Shown here piece after piece: positions 46,887-57,600 of a DNA stretch of 64,000 nt. The notes under the pieces were generated by a model that made no database searches, was not told the origin of the DNA, and saw only the letters and a list, made by a program, of their open reading frames with translations. A program made the translations under genes and the position numbers. This stretch comes from Acanthaster planci (Eukaryota > Echinodermata > Asteroidea > Valvatida > Acanthasteridae), in contig NW_019091377.1 in assembly GCF_001949145.1 (NCBI RefSeq), forward strand, positions 1,076,679 through 1,140,678. Direction: 5' to 3'. The first letter of the stretch is position 1; each line of letters begins with the position of its first letter.

Positions 46887-47429
46887 ATCTGGTCGTCGAA
46901 TTCAGGGCTCCTTCCTGCTCCAAATATTCAATTCTATCAGGTACGTACTCCCGTGGTTAAGCTGTGCACGGGTGTTTTACAAGCCGCAGTGCTGAAAGCA
47001 ACACGAACTGTCAACTGTGATTTTCGTGAACAGTATAAACTCTCGCGTGAAGTTTTCGCCAATTCGGTTGGCACTTGATCATCCATTAAAAAGAAAATTC
47101 TTGGGTAAGGGCCTGAACTCAGTAAAAAGTTCAAGAAGATTTCAAAACAAGCAAATGTATCCTGTTGGAGCAATTTTTCTTGGCTTGAGCTGCTCCTTTG
47201 AGTGTTATCTTGCAGAACTTGATCCTCGCGTCCCTGAGAAAAATCACTCGTCTTCTCGACAACCTGATGTTGTATATTACACCCAGTTTAAAAAATAATG
47301 TAGCCTACTTGTTTATTTGTTTCCCTTTACCCAGATGCCTTCCTCTAAATAGAAGCCAACGTCGGTTTCTGAGTTGCACAAATCCAGTTACAGTGGTCGG
47401 TCCCACGTTGACAGACCGTCATGTATAAA

Positions 47430-47850
47430 ACGCAGGGCACTAGCACCGCTCTGAAACGGTCCTTTATATGCAGCTTCACCGACAATGATATTAAGTGCTC
47501 GTCTCCAGCTCTGACCTCCATACAGCGAAGTGCAACCTGGTAATTTGTCCAGCTGGTTCGACCGTCTCGCTTTAAATAGAAAAAAAATATCGAGTAAAAA
47601 ATCCGGCTAGAACACATTAGTAGTGATCCTTAACCAAGAGAACACCAAATAGATTTGTTGGTGGTGATCATTCTTTCAACTTCAAGGGGCCCTCGAAATC
47701 TGTCCGTGGCTGTACACAAAGTCGTCGCACTTTGCATAGTGCACTATAGTGTGCGCGCCCGTTTTTCCCTCACTCGCACATCACCCCCTCTGGTTGGCCA
47801 GTCCTTTGCTAATATGCTAATCAGCACGCCGCCTCTCCACCAATGAGAAT
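47430..47850 (-). promoter_or_regulatory. Candidate Prrx promoter region
   Basis: On the minus strand a TATA-like GCATATAAAGG lies near 47463-47473, about 580 bp upstream of the ATG, and ATTGG (CCAAT box) motifs occur near 47830-47845. The spacing could fit a start site near 47435 with a long 5' UTR. This is motif matching only and such motifs are common by chance. Confidence 0.2.
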
Positions 47851-50800
47851 CGAATTAGACAGCTTTGGGCAGGGCCACGCGCTGTCGGTTGCACATTGTC
47901 TGAACCTATTAGCTGCAAACACCTTAACGTCTACATCAAGTAATGAAATTACGACATGGTCCCCCGAGCTTTCCAAACAGAAATATACCCTCCCCCCCAA
48001 ATCATTACACCGCAACAGTCGAGTCTAACACTGACGGACTTTATCGGCACTTCCACTAAACCAACGGTGTTTGAGACGGCCTTATGTAATCATGTCACCA
48101 ACAGGCAAGCTCCGGCGGGAAAGCCCACTCGAAATCCCTCTTTGAAAGCTTGGAACATAATCAAATTTGCATTTTGCTGAATCATTTTTATGTGATCTTG
48201 GTGAAGAAATGGGAAAGTATTCACTGGATATGGTTAGGATTTGATTCGATTCCGAGTTTCAAAATGTACATGTACTTTTTAAAGTAAAAATAGGCATTAA
48301 GCTGTCAAAAAGTGACATAGCCCCTCCAAAGACTAATCCAATTCGATGCCATACCTGCTGTGGCACCGCACTCACACGCACATTCTTCAGATTTACGCGC
48401 ACTTGCATTTTGCAAATCACGACACCCTTTTGGTCGAAGGGGCATGCAACGTGCGCGTACCACCTGTCCACGAGCGTCCTACCACCGAAGCAATGGCTTC
48501 TAATTTACACAATGCACACACCCGCAAACACTCCATAAAAAGAACAAGAACGAGAAAAAGTGCAGTTTAAACGCATGTAGGAAAACAAACATGTAAACCA
48601 ACCAATCAAGTGAAACCAAGCTTTCAAGCCTACATCCTTTTTTGGTCAAAAACCTGTCAGAGCAATAAAAAAAATTGCCCTCTTTTGTAAAAGATCAACT
48701 CATAATGCACGAAATTTATGATTTGCATATTTCACTTTTTCCATTAATGATGCACGTCCCGTCAGACTGTAAGTTCCTTAGAGGTATATCACGCAAGAGG
48801 CTGGTCGATATTATGTTGTACTCTTCGCAGAATCTCTTAATCAATGGGTTGCGTGACTGAAGGTGAACCGAGGGCCAAAATGATGAGTGGATAGCGAATG
48901 CCCACACACACCCTCTTGAGTGAAGGCTACAGTATGCAAATGCGCGCGTACAGCCTACAGGTTTGGCATGTGGCCTTTCCGTTATGATGTTCTATGGCAT
49001 GTACGTGATTCAGTCAGCCGTGTCCATCCCCCCACGCCGCCCTTATCTGGGCAGCTATTTCGGGACGCACGACGTAATTTTTTCAGGCACTAACTGGACA
49101 GAATTCACTGAACAATAACACGGACCTGCACTTGACACATGCGCACTGAATGTACATGTATTCGTTGATCGGGGTAGGAGGTGGTCCACAATGCTTTGCC
49201 GATCTGTAGCCGTTACATTATTTTCTTCATGTGTCCTCCCGAGCGCCCTGTAAGGGCGGGACGTGCGAATATCGGCCAGCATGAATGAGACGCCAAAATG
49301 ATGATAGTGCACTCTTGTGGCGCGTGCCAGGCGCGGTAATTCGGCCTAATCGCATAATACCCTTCAAGTATAATACAGCGTGTCCACCGGATATTAGTAA
49401 GGCATGAATAGTGGCCAAGCGTCGCTTTGAATTGTTCGCAAACTGTGCGCCATTTATTTGCGCCAACATTCGTCAGTCAGCGACTTCCCGGAGGGGGGGG
49501 GGGATTTTTGCAAACACGAAAGTGTGAAGGCTGTCTTCAACGGAACTCGGCAGTGAGAAGTAAAGTGCAGTTCGTTGTGTGTTTTCTCTTTTGCAGATTT
49601 TTACATTGACTGATTCTGAATTTTCAAAGAAAGTTTCAAAAATTCACCCCAAATTGTAAAAACCGTGAAACAATCGAGTTTCTGAAAGTGTCATCGCGCC
49701 CCTAAAAAATCCACCAATGCAGAAAATAATTGTGTTTCTCTAGACTTTTATTGGGTCAACTTGACCAAATATTAACAGTCTCTGGAACAGAAATGTTAAA
49801 AAAGTGACTGACTCTTTTTCAAAGTCGTTCCCCTTGCAGGATTAGATTTTGATTTTTATTGCTGATTTACATAAATATGAACTCACATTAAATAAAACGT
49901 GTACATCTGCAGCCCCGCTCTCGAATTTTTATGTTTTTTGTTTTTTTGTTGGAAGCGGCTGTCTGACATCCTTCCCTCTCTCGGAGTAAGTCAAAGATGC
50001 TGTAGCTCGGTGAAGCAGCGCGACGATAGGACAGTGCCTATCTCTTTTCATAGAGCACGATGGAACCGCGATGACGTCATAATTTCAATTCGGTCCACGG
50101 GGAAGGGCACCGCTCATGTTGGGTAGGTTAACACCTATGTAGGCCGCACTGGTTGTAAGGGGAGAGTGGACATTTGAGCAACTTTTATTCAATTAAAAAT
50201 TTCTTTTCCAAAATTGTACGAAACCATCTACCATTGAGGTGAATGAGTAAATAAATTGCTATATTATAGAATTGATAATATGCGGAAAGAGGAGTCTAAT
50301 CCTCAAAGACTCCCCCTTTTCAGGTCTCTCCCAACCGGGGCGTATTTGACCCCACCCCCATCACGAGTAAACAAGGACGGATTTTAATTGAATACGGCAA
50401 TTTAGTATTTTCTGCTGACGACAATTTCCGACAAAGTCAGAGAGGCCCGCAAAAAAAACAAGCAAAAATCATTGGGACGCTATCGCTAAAAATTCTAGTA
50501 ATTTCTTCAGATATTGTAATTTTTATTCAAGATTTGGCTCAGATTGTCTTGCTTGTCAAAATATAGGCCCATGTAAGCCTCACTTATATTTTAAACCAGC
50601 GACACTGATGAGCTATACAATTTTTTTCATATTTTTGATTATGCAAGGTTTACATAGACAATCAATGGGAAACAGAGAGATGTCAGTTACCCTGGGAGTA
50701 ATTTACCAAAAATATTCGCACCACGCTACAATATCGCCCGATGCTAACATCCGTATACACATCTGTCCCAGAAAATACACAAACTTTCTCGAAACAAAAT

Positions 50801-52659
50801 TTTATTTTCGGACTTCTCTCGCCTGTATTTGTTTCTCAGGAGATGGTAAAAAGAGTTTGGGGAGTTTTTCTTTTATTATTGGTGCGATTTATGGTGGAGA
50901 CCCCCATGCTTGCTTTTGTTTTCCATAGACGCGTTGCGGTTGGGCGAAAGTTTTCTCATGCCCAATAAAAGCGGCGCCCTACACCATGAACAGCCATCAG
51001 AAAACCCATTACACGCATTATACTTTTTGGCGACTGTCCAATCAAAAATTGAAAGAGGGCGGCAGGTAGTCTTCACAACGGTAGTTTGGGAAGGGTGCGT
51101 GTGTTCTCAGATGTTTAAAATTTTACAAATTTATGGAAACAGACGGTGTCGTCATTCAATAATTTGTGTCAGAGATGTTTAGAGAGGGTCGCAACATGAG
51201 TGTCTCCTCAATTGATGGAACCAAACGTGAAAGGGTGGATTATGTGTGAGTGCTCGTGGACAATTAGCACATACTGTGAACATTATTCGTGTAAAACGAA
51301 CTTAAACTCGGTCTGCAGCCGCGGTTTTGAAGTCAGTGAAGTTGGATGCATGCCTTCGCAGGCATGGTTCAATGAAATCTGCCCGAATTGCTCAGGTTAT
51401 GTAAACCGCGAACTTAAGTTCAACGGTGTTAATTTAAATGCAGTAGTTTCGGTTTTGTCATTAATGAGAGGTTAATTCTTACTTGAAGTTCAACTGCAGT
51501 ATAATGTATCATTTGTGAAGGACACTTTTGGGGTCCTCAAGCAAAACACGAAGAAAATAAGAATTTAAGGGCTGACCCTTATCTTAGCCCAAGCTGCCGC
51601 AGTCCCCATTCAGTAGAAAGCTTTCTAACAAGCATACAACAAAACTACACAATTTTCTGCGAATTTCTCAGCAATCAATCAGGACTCGGTTCCGATTTCC
51701 TTACAACGACTGAGGGCGCCGTGCATAATTGTAAATGTCTGGTAACCTGCGAAATATGGTCGAGTTATGGCTGCTAGCTGGTGGGCACTTACGTATCTGA
51801 GAAAATCAAAGTTCGCAAACGTCCTGTCGAGACGTCTGCTTCGTTTTGAGCACTCGAAAATAAAACAGTAATTTCTTGTGATGTGAAAGTTGGAAATAAA
51901 TTATTTCTGTGCAAGGTATGTATTCAGATACTTTCTGTTCTATGTTTGGTGATTTTGTAAATTTTTATTCTTCATTAAATGCTTGAAAGTACTCCAATGA
52001 AAAAAAATTCAAACTGGTCCCCCAAACACGTCGAAAAACAAAAATACGCGCGAACTTTTGATTTCTTTTCCAGGCAGCGTAACGTATGCTTGCTCGTGTC
52101 CAGCTGCATTGTTAACATGCACTTTGATTTTTCGCCTCAGTTCCTTGCTAGAGCAATTTTTTGCTTTAAATTGTGTTATATGTGAAATTCATCAAGCTCT
52201 CAACATTCCCGTTTGTAACTTTTTTGAGTTTAGGGCTAGTCCAGGTTGGACGTTGCCTTCATTTCATTATAACTAACAGGGAGTCCACCTGGGCTAAGTT
52301 AAGGGCTAACGTTGGGTCTATGTTAAACGTTAAACATAGGCCTATCTCGTTTGCTACTAAAATAAAGTTCCAAATGAACAATGAAATTTATTTTTAGTCT
52401 GATTTTGTGATTTTGTTTTTGAAGTGCACAAAGAACACTTTAATTTTAAATGCTAACAAAAATAAGAAAATTTTGGTACATGGTAGCCTACAGACTTGTT
52501 AGTGGATGTAGGCCTAGGCATACATGTACCCGATGTAGTAGTACCCCTACAGTTTTGGGGGGTACCCCCAGAACTGTGGGATCCGACATCTGCCCCGGAC
52601 CCCACATTTCGGGGGGTAGCTTTGGGGTAGGTTAGTACATGTGGGAAACAGGTTGACTT

Positions 52660-52755
52660 GTACCTTGGACAACTCATACCATCAGCTCATAACTGTACCA
52701 ACTTGTACCTATGCCAAGTCACACGTGGACAACTCGTACCTCCAGTAAAGACAAC
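52660..52755 (+). repeat. GGACAACTCGTACC-type repeat cluster
   Basis: ACTTGTACCTTGGACAACTC, ACTTGTACCTATGCC, GTGGACAACTCGTACC and GACAACTCATGTGG recur within 100 bp. A degenerate short-unit repeat without clear function. Confidence 0.5.
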
Positions 52756-53350
52756 TCATGTGGACCAGGGGGATGATTTATGATGTTTCCTGGGGGGAAA
52801 TGTTGCAATGCACCATGTTAAGGACTCAACTAACTAAGTGAAATCAACCTTAAAAATGATTCACCATTTTTGCGCTAGTCTTGCAAATCAAAGAGTCACA
52901 ATGTTTTCCAAACAACAGGAATGGAATCAGTTCTGACGTGCATGCAGTCACACAGCCCCACAAAATCAGGGACCAGTAGTTCTGGATATTGTGAAATCAC
53001 TGTTATTTGAGTACATGTCCATGTATATTGTATATGTGTATGCAGAGCTTTGACGGGCTTCAGAGTGACCTTTTGACAGTAACCTTTAGCAAATTTATGA
53101 TTCGTGTTTGAAAAATCAGCAGTCATTAGGGGAGGGGTGTCCAGAATAGCAATGGCATACAACTTTAATAATTTTGAACACAAACACCTTAGTATGGGAA
53201 TCAACCTTTTAGTTGATAAACATTTAGAACAACCCTCCCAAACCGTTTAAATGTGAAGCCAGTACTTTACAGAGGCTTGCCACCGCTACTTCAGTGTTTT
53301 AATGCACACGCATGTAATTCATTCACAATGCACATGATCAATCCAGTTAA

Positions 53351-53766
53351 CCCCTTCGCGCCGGGAAGTGGCTATAGCTGCCGTAAAAATTGAGATCATC
53401 AGCCTGCTTTTCAGCTATTATTCTCGGCCCATGCTCGAGCGAACACGATGAAAGAAGGCAGACCCTGGCTCTTGTATATATGGTAATTGGTCTTTGTGCG
53501 TAGCCCAGAAATGAAAAGACCGAATTTGCATCATAATCACTAGCTTCACAATAGTCCCCACTTTGAAAAGAGGCAACGGGAATGTGGAAGGGTGAGTAGA
53601 GCCGCATGCCACCGAACAATCAGCCTTTTCACCGTGTAATTCAAAGCGTGCAGAGCACGCAGGGCCACAAACTGAGAATTTGCAGTTTGGCAGGTGACTT
53701 TCGTGGCCAAGCGAGGCTGGAATTCTTGGAGTCTGCTTTCGGGAAGAAATTCCCGTCGTCAAGGGG
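53351..53766. mobile_element. piggyBac-like MITE with TTAA duplication
   Basis: TTAA at 53347-53350 and 53767-53770 flank CCCCTTCGCGCCGGGAA at the left and the complement of CCCCTTGACGACGGGAA at the right. TTAA target and C-rich terminal repeats are the piggyBac pattern. The 416-bp interior has short open frames only, with no transposase motif. Confidence 0.8.
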
Positions 53767-54430
53767 TTAATAAATATAGATCTGTGTTAGTGAGCATTCA
53801 GAATAAACAATTTTTCTCGTTTAAAATTCAAATTTACCCTATGAAAGGGGATGGACGCCGAAAGGAACAACATCACTGTGGTGGAATACATGTGCATTTA
53901 TTTGGACATTTGAAAATGAATGTCAGCTCACATTACTCAAACCTGGAAAATCTGCAAATGTTTACTTAAACTTTTTTCATTTAAACATGTAGACGTCACA
54001 CCCTTAATTTCATTATTTTTTGCCACAAATCTACACATTTAGCAAGTTTGCTACATAGAGGTTAGGTGTTAACGCATCCTCAGAGGGCAATAGTTTGGCA
54101 TTACTGGGATAGGTTCAGGTAAAACTTTTGTACATTGGTTGTAACTGAGTTAAAATTAACCAAAAACGCCTCTGAGACACCATGGAGACGCTAGCAACAT
54201 ATAACCTGTGTTCCGTTTCTCAGTTACCTCATTTACTGAGAGCAAATACATAAAGATACCCTAGCTAACTAGTCAATTCACATAATTAGTGAATGTTAGT
54301 ATTTGATGCCCTAAATAGGCCTTGCAGTAGTATGAACTCTTGACACAGATGTGGTTTGAATCAGGTTTACGCAGTGACGCTGACTTTTTTCCTCCTAGCA
54401 ACTCATACTTTGTCCCCAGAAGCTACAGTA

Positions 54431-54638
54431 ATGGACGAACCACCACCAACTCACCCGTCGTGCACTTCTATGCTGAAACGATCCTACATCGACAATGGGG
54501 AGGCTCGACTTGAAGCGCCAAGGGTCAAGAGGCCGAAGGTCAAGGCCCATAATTGCAACGGTCAAAACATCACTCTGGGATCTAGTTCGACCCTCGAGTG
54601 TGCTTCAAGTTCGACCGTGAATGCAAACTTCGCAAGAG
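54431..54638 (+). CDS. RGS3: RGS3-like exon 1, putative start
   Basis: ATG at 54431 has G at -3 and G at +4. It reads MDEPPPTHPSC and then a Lys/Arg-rich region, ending AGAG/GTACTT at 54638 with one base over. The frame is open upstream too, and AG acceptors lie at 54398 and 54419, so an upstream exon or 5' UTR intron is possible. The N-terminal residues have no recognised family. Confidence 0.55.
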
Positions 54639-57600
54639 GTACTTGCTCAAGTTGGTGTAACTGAATCAGTTGCTGAATGTACATGTAGGTCGTTTATGAG
54701 GAATTTGTACACGGCAGAGTGCATCAGTTTCCTTTTGTAGTTTGGACAGTCATGCATTATTTATCCCAAATGACCGTTAAGAAATGTCATTCTTTTATAC
54801 TGAAGCCACCTCAAATTCATCAAACTTCACACCCAGGCTCTGCATTATTTTGAAAAATCAAGGACAGCACAGGCAAGGAAATACTACTCTACACAGATTG
54901 TTTTAACTTTGTTAAAATTCTAAAGCAATTATAACATTATGAAAGACTGTTGTACTGTACAGATATGTTGTTGGGTTTTGGAGGATTCAGGAAGCTTTCG
55001 AAAATGCTCTGGTCATTTTATTGGAGGCAAGAAATTTACACTGTGAGAAATACATGTATAAACTGACTTGTTCTCTGTTTGTTACATACAGTAGGAAGAC
55101 TAATGGCTAGTCCAAAAGGTAAAAGGTGCCCCTTCCAGTCTCAGAAAAAACTTGCATTAATAGTTTTAAACTGTTCATTAACCCTAACTTCTTAGGCACT
55201 CTTGCCCGAGTCCTCCAAAAATCTTCCCCTGTTTTGTATAAATCCACCGACATCTTTCAAGGAGCATCAAATTAAATTCAATGTAATAGTAACTGGGTTC
55301 TGTTGTTCCTCACCCTACAAAATCCTCCAATAATTTCAGAAATTGGGGGCAATTGTTTCATGTCGCCGTTACATCTGACATTTTCTAATCTCCAAGCGTG
55401 ATGAATTAATGCAAATTACCTGCCAAGCAAATAGTAATAGTTTGAAAACAATTCCGGTGGTATTTCCATGTCAAATAACAAAGGTTAGATGTAACAGGGA
55501 CATGGAAATGTCACACTTTTGGACCCCTAAATCTAATTTCTGGAATTAAACCTGTGGTAGTAAGGTCCAGTAGGTTGTATGCTCTCTTACAAGTTTCTGT
55601 ATGTCGTTTCTGTACAGGTCAACTGAAGTTAGCTGTGTATTGGAGTCAGACGCATCTCTTAGTCCATGGTGAGTGAAGGGTTTTGTGTATGGTCATACTT
55701 TTGATATGTGTACATTGACAATGCTTAATTACATTGGTTAAGGGAAGCACCCATTGTAACAATTAACATATCTTTTAGTGATTTAACCCTAACACTCCTC
55801 AATCCTCCAACAGGTGAAGGATTGAGGAGGGTTAGGGTTAATCTAATAAGTTTAATTCAGTACAAGTTTGTGGAATGTTTGTGTTTGCTGGGCAAGGTAT
55901 CACGGTAAACAAGAAACAAATACATGACAACAGATAAATACTTCAGACACGATTCCATCAGTTGTTGGGCAAATTTACATCTTGGTTTTCTAGTGGGACC
56001 TGGATGCACGAGCTGTGTTGTTAAGAAGGCATATTTGTTTAGCCAGGCAGGTCACTCTAAATGAACGGTGCATTGATGGCTATGCTTCAGTCATTTCCTG
56101 TATTCTTTTTTTGTTTTCACCGTGCAGTGTTTGGTGCGAGGCAACTCCGTTTAAAGAATGACATTGATTGCCAGTTGTTCATTCGGGTAGGCAAACTGTT
56201 TACCTAAGATCGTGTTCCTATACAGTTTCTCTGAAAAAAAATGTAATTAAAAAAGCAGAGAGAGAAATAAAGGGAGAGAAACAGAAAAAAAGTGATGTTC
56301 GTATCATAAAATGTCACAACAAATTTGGCAGTAAGTTGTACAATCCCTATTCATGCTTTACTTGCAAGAGTGCCACAGCACAGTCTGTGAAATCTTTCTC
56401 AATTGTACCATCTTGTATGAAAGTTGATCTCAAAGTTCTAGCAAGGCCGACTCCCGTCTGACAAAGTTCTTAACTTTTCGATATTTGGAACTTGATAACG
56501 ATTAAAAAAATGAAGCCATTTGTGTGTGATAGAGATTGCAGTCATCACCTCAGTGTTCAAGGCCATGCAGGTTGACTTGACTTGACCTGTGTCATTTGAT
56601 TTTGCAGCTCTCAATAATCGCATCTGATGGCTCTGAAACCTTTGTTCAGAGGACAAACACGATTCACAATAACGGCCAGCTGGATTTTAATGAAACTGTG
56701 ACATTGTAAGTCAAACTTTAGAATTACAATTAACAAGAGGACGTACTTCCTTATGAGTCTGAGTACAAGTGCCAGGAATACTTTAGGATGCACTTTTGTG
56801 TTGGAGAGATGTTCATTTTAATTAGGCCTACAGATTTTGTCCTCACACCGGCGTATATTCATAAACACTGTGTACTCAGTGCTTATCCGAATTTTTTCAT
56901 AAGCTCTCGGACAAGCACCAAGTGTGCAGTATTTATGACTATAGATGCTGGTGTGAAGGCAAAACCTGTTATTAAAATTGCCGAGAATACATTCCCAGGA
57001 AAGTTTTTAGAGATGCATTCTTCTTGCATGTGCTTTGAAATTTAATTTCTCAACAGTTGGTAGAACTACATGTATGTCCAGTGAAATGCACTCTTTGGAA
57101 AGCTATGCTTTGCTTTGTTTCCATCTTGGCGTTGTATTTTACATTGATCATTGTTGAGTAAGCATGGATTGGGATAAACTTCATTTCTAAACCTTTTGGA
57201 CATGTGGCCTAGTGGTTAGGGTTTGTAGCTTCTGATCATAGGGTCAGGGGTTCGAATCCAGCTAGTGGCAGCATGTTGTGATCATGGGCAAGTCACTCTA
57301 CCCCGATGTGCCTCTCTCCACCCAGGAGTAAATGGGTACCAGTGAGGGCAGACACGGTTATGTTTAGCCGCTTGCGTCAAAATGGAAGCATCAGCCTAGT
57401 ATACTCTGCAGAGAGCTGAGATAGTTTCAGGAATGTTCATAAGATGTGTGAGCCCAGTGTACTGGAATAATGATTATAAGTACATGGAAACATTCCGTAA
57501 TATGCGCTATATAAGAACCAACTATTATTATTATTTAGGTTTTTGACTTTAATTTTTTGAGGAGATTTTGTGAGTATACACACGTACATGTAAGGCAAAA

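Larger units (their letters stand above)
46887..54430. other. Intergenic region between divergent Prrx and RGS3-like genes
   Basis: No coding family is recognised in 7.5 kb. It includes the candidate Prrx promoter, a GGACAACTCGTACC-type repeat cluster (about 52660-52755) and a piggyBac-like MITE (53351-53766). Upstream non-coding exons of the RGS3-like gene could lie here unseen. Confidence 0.5.

Noticed and set aside
46566-47078. 170-codon plus-strand frame
   Set aside because: It overlaps Prrx exon 1; the Val/Gly-rich run is the complement of the poly-His and poly-Ala codons.
53418-53762. 114-codon minus-strand frame as a transposase remnant
   Set aside because: It lies in the piggyBac-like MITE but shows no DDD-type motif or transposase similarity; the interior appears non-coding.
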